From Talaromyces rugulosus (taxonomy: Eukaryota; Ascomycota; Eurotiomycetes; Eurotiales; Trichocomaceae), in the NCBI RefSeq assembly GCF_013368755.1, contig NC_049562.1, forward strand, positions 2,914,001 through 2,978,000: a stretch of 64,000 nt of DNA. The letters are read 5' to 3'. Positions 1 through 10,375 of the stretch are shown here, in pieces. Every line of letters starts with the position of its first letter. Within the stretch, counting starts at the first letter, position 1. The position numbers and the translations under genes are program-made. The notes below the pieces were generated by a model that saw only the letters and a program-made list of their open reading frames with translations, did not search any database and was not told the DNA's origin.

Positions 1-73
1 TTAGGGTGAAGCAAGCTAGGGCACAGGGGGTCGGCCGTGATCCTCGAGAGTGTTTTCATCAATTTTGGACTAG

Positions 74-864
74 GTGAGTGATTATTTACCTTTAACAATC
101 TCAACGGTGTCCAGAGTCGAATTCTGGGCGCCGCGGTGTTTACATGCACACTATTGCATTCATATTATAGTTTTGACGGTGGGCCAGATCGGTCGACGAA
201 AGCTCACGTTGACGTTTTGTCTGGGGATGGGCATCTCAATGGTTATACTAGCTGGAATAGTGTCTTAGCTAGGCAGTCGTGCTGCTATAATTGTAGCCGG
301 TGTTTTCATCTTCATCTTCTCTGGATTATTTCCTATAGGGCAAACGTTTATTGATTACCAAGTGTAACAAAACTAAATGTCATCAGATGAATGGGTCTCA
401 CTTTCTTGTATACAAGCGAAATTAGACACTTTTAGTCCGTGTGTCCATCGCAAGTATTTCGACAGGATTCGCATGGCTATTCAACTTTGTAGTAGCCGAA
501 GTGACGGCAGTCGGGTTTTCCACGGTTTCCTAGAGACACTATGTCGGGTGGGCGATACTGAACTTGTTCCTAATTTTTTCCCTGTAAGTTTTGAATAACC
601 CCTCAAGTCTCCCTCCGAAAGCATTTATTGCTATTTCTTTAAATATCTGTATGCTTTTCCTTCCCAGAGACAAGTGGAAGAAACGTCGAGGAGGTCGATG
701 AGTTATTTGAGAGCATGACGAACGTCTTCTATGCAGTCAGTATTACTAACAGTCTCCCTCGAAAACATACGACCAAACGAGGAATTGCATTGGTGGAGAA
801 GGATCAGGAATTACAGGCTAAGCAGGACAATATCATGGAGGATACAGTCAAGACCGAGAATTAA
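74..864 (+). pseudogene. Decayed MFS sugar-transporter pseudogene (C-terminal half)
   Basis: Pieces of a major facilitator sugar porter can be read in order but in different frames. First comes a GRRKLTL loop and a hydrophobic helix near 195-265, then an in-frame TAG. The next helix (AAIIVAGVFIFIFSGLFPIG) follows in the same frame at about 275-340. TFLYTSEI appears in another frame near 400-423. The helix AWLFNFVVAEVTAVGFSTV lies in a third frame at about 471-525 and is cut by a TAG. Last is the family's C-terminal signature ETSGRNVEEVDELF near 667-708, with its hydrophilic tail ending at TAA 864. An intron relic (about 583-666) still shows GTAAGT and a CCCAG acceptor, but the joint is off by one base. 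At least two stops and two frameshifts make it non-functional. The 5' half is not recognisable or lies outside the window. Family assignment is firm; substrate is unknown. Confidence 0.75.
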
Positions 865-1099
865 GAACTGGGATGTTGGTCAACTTCTTAAGTTGAATTC
901 AGTGCTCGAAAGTGTATTTAGATAGCCACATAGATTAAAATATACTCAATTTCGTATTTTCCTTTAGTTGCTGTTTGGGGGGGATGGCAATTGATATTAA
1001 GGTTATTGTGGCTAACTTAAGTTCAAGGGCAAACGGCATCTAAATACAGGCAGAGAACACTGATCGCCAAATGAATTGGATAAATTTATACTTCTTAAA

Positions 1100-2706
1100 C
1101 TAAACACAAGTGTATGAATTCCAGTTGTCGATATTACCAGCCACAAATTTGGCAGTCGCAGGCCATGGGCAGAGCTTCCTCGTAGTGTTGGTACCATCCG
1201 GAGACTCCGAACTGAGCATGTCGGATGGCTTTATACCTTTTTCTACCCAAGGAACAAGCGCCTCCAAAACATGATATACAGCTGGCACATGCGGGTAAGA
1301 AGGGTTAGAACCGCAGTGTCCGCCACCAGGAACCATGAATACTTCAATAAAATCAGACTGACTTTTCATAGTCCGTTGAATTTCCTGCAGATGCTGGAGG
1401 GGCCACAGGGCGGCATTGTACTGGTCAGACCAGCCCTGTGTAGTGATTATCTTGCTGCCTCGTTGTTGAAAACGTGAAAGGTCGGATGACAGAGCGTCTA
1501 TGAATGGCGATACCTTTTGATTCACGGCATCGACGTCCGATCCCCAGTTAAATTGGAATATATTGAAGCTTGAATCTTTAAAGGCTACTTCTCTCAGAAT
1601 TGGACCTGTGTAGTCCAAGTAAAGGATCAATTCTTGGCCAAGTAAGCCGTTCTCTGACCCCAGGCTGAATCCGGGGTATATCTCTTTCCCAGTGCGAATA
1701 TCCTTGGGACCTGCATAAATTTCCTGCAACGCTTTGATCTGATCCGCTGTCAGGCAGGTTGGTTCGTTATCGTCTGGCGTTTGCCCAAATTTGCACTGAA
1801 GCGACGTAACATTAAAGGAGCAGCGTAATGGGTTCTCGATAAGTCCGTCCTTGACTCCATCTAGCTCGTCGCATGCTTCAATAACATTTTTCGTAACAAA
1901 TGACAAAACTTGTTGACTCATGTATGCTTTTCCCGTGGTGTGTAATCCATTCCAAAGAAAGCTTAGGATGAGGTGGCTGTACCAATTGCCAGGACTTCCA
2001 GCATATATACCGTCGAAAAGCTCTGGGTGATACTGGGCCAAGGCGTATCCTTGGGCGCCCCCTGTCGAGCATCCCCAATAGTAACTAAAATCTGGATGCT
2101 GTGAATAGTATTTCGCAACAAGTGACTGAGTAACTGGTGTAGCGATGGCAACAGAATTGTGTATCCAGGCCTGCAACTCCGCCGAATTGCGAAGAAACGG
2201 GACGTCTGTTCCATCTCCATTGGCTGCCTCTGAATGACCTGCGTCTGAACCGGCCACAGCGTATCCCAGATTCAGATAGGTCAACATAGTGTTATTCTCA
2301 ATCGTCCCGGCAAATCCGCCGTCACCTGGGGGGTATGTCAGAGTAATGTATTTATTAGAGCTTTTTTCTTGCAACCGGATTTCTCTCTACCTATCATCAG
2401 ATATCTTCCATTGTATTTAGCCGAGTCTGGAAGGAAAAGCTCCCAAGTGAGCGTGTTGTTTCCTGAGGCGTCAAGTTTGTCGTTTTTCGCGCTGTATTTT
2501 ATGGTCCCTCGCACCCAGCAGAGGGAAACCTCGTTCACGATAGATGAGATATTAAGGCTATTAGGTGGTACTTCGATGGCCTGAGAGATATCGACGGCGG
2601 GATTAGTCCAGGCATTAGCCAACTCTGCACAATCAGGTTTCGTGGGGTGAGTAGGGCTGGCGAGAGCCCAAGCCAAGAAGAGCTGGGCAAGGATAAGGAG
2701 CTCCAT
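1100..2706 (-). CDS. Secreted tannase/feruloyl esterase family hydrolase
   Basis: Probable extracellular esterase that cleaves ester bonds of phenolic acids (gallate or ferulate type); the substrate cannot be told from sequence. Two exons, 2706-2391 and 2325-1100, with a 65-nt intron (GTAGAG donor, CCAG acceptor, phase 1), give 513 residues, the family's usual size. The chosen ATG starts a hydrophobic signal peptide (MELLILAQLFLAWALA). Visible family marks are the nucleophile motif GCSTGG (Cys-Ser pair near residue 191-192), the Asp in GWSDQYN, and the Cys-flanked His in GGGHCG, which together form the CS-D-HC motif of fungal tannases. A CDELDGVKDG stretch matches the calcium-loop region of this family. 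The reading frame is intact. It shares a 527-bp divergent promoter with the AtuA-like gene and follows a dead transporter gene. Confidence 0.88.
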
Positions 2707-3135
2707 AATTGAAACCCAGTAAAAACTGTATCCGATGGTTGTGCCCTTCAAGTACGTAGTGGAAGTATGCCCATTAGATAATATTTGTCTCCGCAATTGC
2801 ACACCCAGGGACCGGCAGTAGACCTAGGAACACATGCTTGCAGAGGAAATTATTAATTATTGTTGGCATAAGATACATACTCCACAATTTCCTTCTTAAA
2901 TGGGAGTTGCAGGGGGTGAATAATGTTGGCGGCGTTCGGCGCCGATGCCGAAGTGGGGGGACTTGATAGACGAAAAGTCAGCCAACCTAACTAGTTAACT
3001 AGTCGGCAATGAATTGGAAATACTACTGTTGGCTGAGGGAGATAGTCTAAGAAATAAGATGAAATAAGCCCTAATATTCTCCGAGTCAAGTTTCGGCCGT
3101 CGACGCCGGTCGTTTCCCCTATTGTGGATCAAGGC

Positions 3136-3143
3136 ATAAAAAG
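3136..3143 (+). promoter_or_regulatory. TATA-like element before the AtuA-like gene
   Basis: ATAAAAAG lies about 90 bp before the ATG at 3234 in the 527-bp divergent promoter shared with the tannase-type gene. Spacing and sequence fit a TATA box; this is inference. The same promoter holds a palindromic CTAGTTAACTAG near 2991-3002 that could be a regulator site. Confidence 0.4.
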
Positions 3144-3233
3144 GTGTATATCTGAAATGAACTCGGTCTTGTTCAATTATCTTTTGTGGGATTGTACTGA
3201 GAAGACTAGGAGAAAATAAAACAGCCAGACAAG

Positions 3234-5193
3234 ATGAATGGGGTCAATAGAGCTCGCCCAATTCGAATTGGCAATGTTTCTGGCGCCACGGGGGATCACC
3301 CCAAGGCGATGTCTCGTATGGCACGAGATGGAGATGTAGATGTTATCGTTGGTGACTGGCTGTCAGAAATGAATATCGCTTGGAACGCCATTACCAAGAG
3401 TCAGAACCCTGATCTAGGTTACGAGGTAGGGTTTCTGAACCAGCTCGCCGACAGTCTCGACATGGTCGTTGCCAAAGGCATTAAGGTAGTAACCAATGCA
3501 GGAGCATTGAACACCGCGGGGCTAGCGCGAAAAGTGGAAGAACTATGCCACGAGAGAGGTCACAAAGATGTTCTTATTGCTTCGGTCCTCGGCGATGATA
3601 TCTCAGAGATGATCCAGAACAGAGCCACCGCGTTAGAGTGCTTGCATCATCTTGACCATGAAGAATGGAAGCTAGCAGATTGGCCATTGAATCCCCTATG
3701 CGGTGTTGCCTATATTGGGGCATGGGGGATTGTTGAAGCACTCAATGCAGGTGCTAGTATCGTCATCTGCGGCCGCGTCACAGACGCCTCACCCGTTATT
3801 GGATCTGCAGCTTGGTGGTACAGTTGGCAAAAGAACGATTGGAATCGGCTTGCTGGGGCATTGGTTGCGGGGCGTATGTCCAAATCCTGAGGTGTAAATT
3901 GATTTATTCGTTGCACTGATCATTGTGGCTAGATCTCATCGAATGCGGCCCTTACGTGACAGGAGCCAATTTCTCCGGTTTCAAGTCGAACTTGTTGGAT
4001 TTAATTGATCTTTCCTTTCCAATCGCTGAAATAAAAGGAGACGGTACCTGCATCATTACAAAATGTGATGCCTATGCCGGTGCAGTAACAAGAGATAATA
4101 CCATTGCACAGCTGCTGTATGAGTTGCAAGGAGAGCTATACTTGAACCCAGATGTAGTCGCTGATCTCCATAACATCTGCATCGAGCAAATTGGAAAAGA
4201 TCGAGTTGAAGTGCGAGGGATAGCTGGTCTGCCTCCACCGCCGACAACCAAAGCCATGATTGCTGCCCCCGGAGGTTACCAAGCAGAGACAACGTTCTAC
4301 CTGAACGGCCTTGACATTGACGAGAAGGCTTCCATGCTGAAAAATCAATTGACTCATATGCTCAAGGATCACAACTTCAGCAAGTTTTCAGTCGACCTAT
4401 ACGGAGCCGCGGCAGCAAACCCTCGGAGTCAAAAATCGGCCACCGTGTCTCTGCGAGTGTTTGCCCAAGCACGGGAAAAAGAGGATCTTGGTGCAGAAAA
4501 GTTTCGGGTCCCGATCTATGCACTGCGTATGCAGAGCTACCCAGGTATGTGCGAACGAAACAGGGGCTCGTCAGAATCCAGCATTATTTCGGGAACATAG
4601 GCTCATGTTTCCCTCTAGGGTATCATATGAATCTTGATTTTCGAACCATGGACCCCAAGCCTTTTATGGAAATATTCCCAGTCGTAATTCCTCTGGATTT
4701 AATACACCACCGCGTCGTCCTCACTAGTGGACATAGAATCATTGAAGCGCCATCCCCGCCGGAAACCAGCATATATCCCACCAAACGGCCTTCCTACGAG
4801 ACCAAGTCGCCCATCTCACTGTCGACATTTGGACCAGTAGCACGGGCTCCCCTAGGAAGTATTGTGCACGCCCGTTCCGGTGACAAGGCGGACAACTCCA
4901 ATGTGGGCTTTTTCGTCCGACGTGAGGATGAATACCCGTGGCTGCAGACATTCCTCACTGTTTCCCGCTTGAAGGAGCTATTTGCCGACGACTGGCCAGA
5001 GAAGAATGAGCCGCCAGTGGAGAGGTGTGAATTTCCACATATATTGGCAGTGCATTTCCGAGTTTTGGACTTTCTCGACGGTGGTATTGCGAGTTCAAGC
5101 CGCATTGACGGGTTGGGGAAGGGGGTTGCCGAGTATCTACGGAGCCGTGAGGTCGATGTTCCGGTCAAGTTTTTGGCTAGGGGTTGGATCTGA
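3234..5193 (+). CDS. AtuA-like (DUF1446) protein
   Basis: Member of the acyclic terpene utilisation AtuA-like family (DUF1446), found in bacteria and fungi. AtuA is linked genetically to terpene breakdown in Pseudomonas, but the biochemical role is not settled. Three exons, 3234-3873, 3933-4544 and 4619-5193, give 608 residues. Both introns are phase 1 and restore conserved joints (GHLIECG and SYPGYHMN). The N-terminal domain (residues 1 to about 450) shows the family's opening IRIGNVSGATGD, GDWLSEMN and VTNAGALN. The last about 110 residues (GSIVHARSGDKADNSNVGFF onward) are the small C-terminal domain fused to AtuA in many fungal members. A TATA-like box lies 90 bp upstream. Divergent from the tannase-type gene, so co-regulation is possible. 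Substrate unknown. Confidence 0.85.
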
Positions 5194-5383
5194 ACGGCTT
5201 AGGATTTACTCTGCTTGATTTTGTAGAGTGAATGATAGTACATCTCTATAATAGTATTCTTATTCTATATGTCTGTCGTCTCGGGACCTAGTTGCAGTAT
5301 TCTATCTATTCTACCTCCAGATCCCCCATTCACTACTCTGACGAGATCAGAGACATCCATCCGGTCTGTATGAGCTCCTATAC

Positions 5384-6703
5384 CTATACCAAAGCGGCAG
5401 TCTTTCGATCAACGCCATGTGGAATGATATCTACTGCAGCCTGTGAACCGCCAACCACAGCATAGTGCAATGAACTCCATCCATAGTCATCAACTGCGTG
5501 AGGATCAGCTCCATATTCAAGCAACACCTTCATTGCACCAACTCTTGCACACTCGATGTAAGGTGCAGAGGAGTGACTTTTTCCCTCGCCTCTGACAGAT
5601 GCTCTATATTTCCAGATCAGCTGCAAAGCTTCTGTAATGTTTTCACTGTGAATTAATTCATCTCTTGGATCATATCACCCGTCCAAATTCATAAATTGAA
5701 TCAGGCAGTATGGTACGTGAATCTATTCGTCTTAAAGTTAGGGGAATAAACCTTTCAACGCTGCGATGTACCCACTCAAGGTTGCAGGCAGCATGCAGTG
5801 GTGAGTTTCCTTCCGCGTTTTGAATATTAGGGTCTAGTCCCATCTGTATGAGAGCTTCGATCGCCTTAATATGTGCGCTTTTTGCAGCTAAATTCAGAGC
5901 TGTTTGGCCCAGCTGCGAATTTTCATGCACAGATGCACCATTTATTATCAAAAGCCTGAGATTCGCACCAGTGGCATATTTTTCATCCATATTTCCAGTG
6001 GCAAAGGCATGAAGTAGTTTGTTACCGTGCCTATCAGTTGTGCTCACATTTGCGCCTAGTTCCAATGCTAATTTTATACTTCTCGGATCTCCGGATCGTA
6101 CCAAAGAATACCAATGCATGTCTGTATGAACGAAAATAATGAGCGACTCGGAACTGCCAGTAATTGATGGTTACCTTACGTTGCTTCTTTTATTATTCTA
6201 TATTTCTCGTTGGCCCAGGCATTTACCAGACACTGGGGAAAACTTGATGTCAGCCAATGGCCTTCCCTTTTCCGTACGGCGCTGTATTCATGTCAAATGG
6301 AATGGGTTTTTACCTGTTTGATCAAGATTCCTCCCAGACTATGTCCGATTAGGATAATAGGCCTTTTTTTTGTTTCTTTGAGATGATGTTAGAAAGAAAA
6401 AAACAAAGCACGATGGTTGTCGAATCAATTTTGTTTGCACAGATTAGTTGCCAGCGTTCGCCATATATCTCATCCAGGAGTTGATTTGCTTCTCTAACAA
6501 AATTATCTTTCGCCGCCCTAAAAGTAGGACTAGAATTGGATTCATAGAGGTAAATATGTGTATTTGATTCACGCATTTGGTTGAACTTTCGGAAAGCAGT
6601 CTCGTAGCCAAAGGCATCCGCTATCATCCAAGGGTTTCCGCCACATGTTGAATGCATGATCAGTTGAATTCACAGGATTAAGTCCATGAACAGCAATGAT
6701 ACT
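5384..6703 (-). pseudogene. Broken NLR-type gene: alpha/beta-hydrolase fused to ankyrin repeats
   Basis: Read from 6703 down, this begins as the serine-esterase (DUF676-like) domain that opens many fungal NOD-like receptors: SIIAVHGLNPVNSTDHAF, then WRKPLDDSG and LWLRDCFP. The frame is then lost, and YLYESNS to NQLLDEI continues one frame away. The first frame returns for IILIGHSLGGILIKQ (nucleophile Ser in GHSLGG). An intron follows, then CLVNAWANEKYRIIKEAT, another intron, and HALVFFGT near 6090-6120. There the hydrolase stops abruptly. A different frame of the same DNA carries ankyrin repeats (SLVRSGDPRSIKLALELGA from about 6105), which run to 5679 and, after a plausible 58-nt intron, from 5620 to the stop at 5384. 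The NACHT/NB-ARC ATPase expected between the two is absent. The ankyrin part alone (ATG at 6119) would still give about 210 residues and might be expressed. Confidence 0.65.
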
Positions 6704-7258
6704 GTACGCTTAATTAGCCCCAGGCACAAAGTTTCACCTTTCTTTTTTTATGTGATGTCTTACTCTATCGTAGGGTTACCGTTCCCATCTTGTCTTGTGC
6801 CAGGTGCAAGAAGACGAGGGGCCTATGCCAAATAAAGATATTTCATCAGCTTGATTGATTTACAAGGCAAAATGACATCAAGCGAAAAAATGCCATTAAA
6901 AAAAAGCATTTAGAAGCTTTCCAAAAACTTATATTTTCTAGTAATCCTTGAAAATGTTGAATAAACGGCTTGGGATGTTTGTAGTATCCGCGATAATAGA
7001 TGTAAGCGGCAGATTCTTAGTATTTTAGAAAAGAAACTCCAGTTTTATGCAAGAAAAAATTGCCAGAGCGAAATGCAACCCTCTTTTAAATTACCTTGGA
7101 AACCATCGGAGCTAGTGTGAACTACTGCAAGAAGCACCACATTGTGCCCCGTCAAGGCAGCTAACATGGTTGAGCTGATCTTAAATGTTGAGGTAGGGAG
7201 CGTTGCCTTCCCAAAATATTTACAAGCTGGAAATCTGTCGTATTTGGTCATGGGACCA
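6704..7258. other. Intergenic, AT-rich, no gene seen
   Basis: Stretch between the NLR-type pseudogene and the 3' end of the Zn2Cys6 gene. It is AT-rich with A-runs. It probably contains the lost 5' part of the pseudogene, since a CAG acceptor precedes its first readable codon near 6703. I see no convincing coding exon. A 68-codon reading frame ending at 7045 (minus) has no recognisable features. Confidence 0.5.
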
Positions 7259-9483
7259 TCATGTTCCCCATGCAGAAGGCAAATCTAGGGGCATGCCTCC
7301 AATCTCTCCAAGCCAGTCATGTGAGAATTGCCTGATTGGGTCATCAGCGCTGTACATTGGGAATTGCTGAAGTTCGTCAAAACACTCGTGCAGGACAGAG
7401 TCTACTGCCAGGGGACTGGGATCAATGCTCCAATCCTCCCCCATCGCAGTTGACTCGGGAATCATAAAATCGTGCTGTTCAGGTTGGTTGAACGAGTATT
7501 GCCGCGTTTGAGAGATGCCTTGATGACCCTTTTTCGTGTGGTACTCAATAGCATCGGATAATACTGCATTGCTTAGACGATCGAATACATCATGACAATG
7601 TTTGGACGAGTTCCAGCGGTCTGAGATGGCGACCAGGACATTCGAACACGCACGAGAGTCATTAACAATCTCTAGGATTGTAGGACTGGTCGTTAGAAGA
7701 GGCTCATTGACGGATCCAGCGGACCGGTTTCTACAAGACCGAAAATGTTGGCCGACAACATACACATAAGACAGTCCAGTCATGAAAACTGAATGTAAAG
7801 TAATCCAGGTGTAGTTGATTCTTCGTGAGCGGTGAAGATGTGCGTACAGCCTTATAGATTGTTTTGCAGCCTCGAATATGGCTTGTAGAACTATAGGGTC
7901 TTTGGAAGACACGGATGACAGGACCGGAGATGGTCTATAGAGAAGGAGGCGAGCATTATAGTATAACATTTCATACCATTCCTGCGCTCGGTAACTAGAC
8001 AAATCCCCAGGTAAAGCGCTCGTAAGGTCCACGTCAGAGAGTGAAAGGAGGGCCGTGTTGTGATGCCATTCAACTAGGTCACTGGCTATTCTGTCGCGTG
8101 CCGCAAGAGCTGAAACTTTATCGGTCTGTATTCTGCCGGCCTTGCTATGCAGCAAACACAATATATCTCCGCATATAATCCGATAGCGGATAATATGGTT
8201 GAACAAGTCCGTCCGGCAAAAATCAAGTGTCTCTTGGTCATCTGATTCGTGTCGATTAACCACATTGTCAAATGCCAGGTCAGGAAGAACAGTATCCACG
8301 TCCTCTACGCGAATGGCAAGAGGTCGACCGAGAGTGATGCTGAGGATTCTAAAACTAAAATTAGGCTTTATATTTCGAGGGAGTGGTATTTGTCTCACCG
8401 ATCCATGGCGACAACGCACCAAAAACACCTACGGCGTATCTCGTTGTCAATAACGTCAGCTGATCCACCTGTATACGATTTTCGATATATTTCTTCTCGG
8501 TGAAGTCCCATTTCAAAACACATGCGCGCGGCAATGCCGATGATATGCCAAAGGCCTATACTAGTGAGTCATCTCTGTAGTTATACGTGAAGCGAATACC
8601 ACATACTAGTTGAACTATCTTGAATCGAGCTGGTCATTCGATATTGGCATAACAAAAGCAATACTTGTAAGGACTGTGTTCCACCGCGTTGAAGGACTTG
8701 GTACAATCTCGGTGTAGCTCGCATTCGGTATCCTTCGGCATCGGGGAGCCGCTCCAAGTTGACCTTGTGGACACTAGCAGTAGCGATGGCGAGAATCAGG
8801 TCAAATACAACTGATCCAAAGAGATCTCGCTGCAGAGAGGATGGGTCGGCATAGGCCAGGTTGAGGGTAGACAGGGCCGACGCTCGATGGAGAAACGGGT
8901 ACGAGAGATGATCATGTTCAAAGTACGCTCGATGTAATTCGCGAGCGACTCTCTCCGGAGGCAGAGGCAATGCTTCAACAGACTGCGTAGATGATAAAGA
9001 TGTAGGTCCAACACTGGATAAGCGAGTAGTGCTTTCTCTCTGCGAACATGCTCTGTTGCCTTGACAGTTGCCGGTGGCTTGGACTGCTCCGTTGACCAGA
9101 TCTGCAAACAACACACCGCTGGCTGAGCCAAGAAAATGTCTTTCGCCGCCGGCTTGAACTGACAGGAAAGAGACTTCCTCGATAACCTCGTTGCCACCAG
9201 CTCCATGTCCAGTGTGCCGTTCGTTGCTATCATTTGCTGCGGGTGTGTCGCCTGCCTGTCCTTCAGGGGATGACCGGGTTGCTAACCTAGCAACCAATGC
9301 ACGATTTGTCGCCTCGGCCTGCTTTAGACGATGCTGTAGTGTCTCAATGACCTCGCGGCTCTCCTTTTTCCGGTCGACGTATCTGCATGCAATCCCCGCT
9401 TTCTTGCATTGCCCGCATACTGGAAGCGCCTTGTCGCATCTGGACTTGCGGCGGTGACAACGATCGCACGCCTGGACGGTCAT
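7259..9483 (-). CDS. Zn2Cys6 fungal-specific transcription factor
   Basis: Nuclear DNA-binding regulator. Exons 9483-8607, 8555-8399 and 8348-7259 give 707 residues. The N-terminus holds a canonical binuclear zinc cluster with Cys at 6, 9, 16, 23, 26 and 33 (CX2CX6CX6CX2CX6C), a basic linker and a short coiled coil (residues 40-65) for dimerisation. The middle is the fungal-specific transcription factor domain, recognised by LWHIIGIAARMCFEMGLHRE, RRRCFWCVVAMDR and SITLGRPLAI. These three blocks become continuous only when the two short introns (GTATGT...TATAG and GTGAGA...TTTTAG) are removed. No in-frame stop remains. Its targets are unknown. Its position 2-8 kb from the esterase and AtuA-like genes makes it a candidate local regulator, but this is inference. 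Confidence 0.9.
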
Positions 9484-10375
9484 TGACTATAAACGCTGAT
9501 GATTGCCGGTATTCATCTGGTGCTTCATAGCTGCTGGCAGAGAGGGCGTGTAATCAAGAATGGCGAGAGCTGTGTAGCTAGCTTGGTCTGGGCTTCCCCA
9601 CAGATCTCCTTCCTCCTTCCGTCCCATGCTGGTGTTCGGGGAGGCACTAGTCGTGTCGAGTCGTTTGCAAAAAACAGCCTGGTAATTATTATCAGATTGG
9701 GTTGTTCTCATTGGGCACACATATTACTAAATCTAGATTTGCGAGAAATTGCAATATGGAATACTACGCTGATGGCGCGCTTATTCAGTGTTTCAATTGT
9801 ACGCCAGCCTCAGCCATACGTACATGTAAGCCAACAAAAAAAGGCCGAGGATGAATGCAGAAATATGACTCTCATATAAATTACACTTTAAAAAAACATG
9901 CAGGTGTAGTATTATTTAAATGATAATACCAGAGCCAATATTTGCAAAGAACAAACACAGCTACGTCCCGTCAAGTGGACCCTGGAGGCTAATAAGCGCC
10001 AGCTGCGGCCATCACATCTGCTGTCCGTCACATTGTTACAGCTCCAGCTTTCTTTCCAAGTCGCTCTCGCCCGGATTCTGAGAAACATCGCTCGCTACTG
10101 CGGAATTGAACACAAACGCACATAACCATATATCCACGCCAGCTATCGCATCTCGATCAATACGCCTCCTACTGCTCATGCTTCCTGAAGAGCTCCACTA
10201 GCGCCGCGACACCAACCCCCTTATCGTGCGATCCAAGCCAAAAGTTGTTTGGCGACGGACCCTTCGACTTGTTCCGGGCCTGGCGAACGAGTCTATATTC
10301 TTGAAAAACCTCACGCGATATTAATAGTGGCGCGCGTCTCCTACGGCGCCGCCTTCGCTTGAATCCTTAGCCACC
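9484..10375. other. Divergent promoter region
   Basis: About 890 bp between the start of the Zn2Cys6 gene (leftward) and the Whi2-like gene (rightward). AT-rich near 9850-9960 and GC-richer towards 10000-10375, where the leader of the Whi2-like gene is expected. No coding region, RNA gene or repeat was recognised. Confidence 0.5.

Noticed and set aside
2987..3002. CTAACTAGTTAACTAG palindrome
   Set aside because: A single short palindrome in a divergent promoter; noted in the promoter entry, but no evidence for a specific regulator.
7045..7251. 68-codon frame downstream of the Zn2Cys6 gene
   Set aside because: No motif; lies in the 3' flank.
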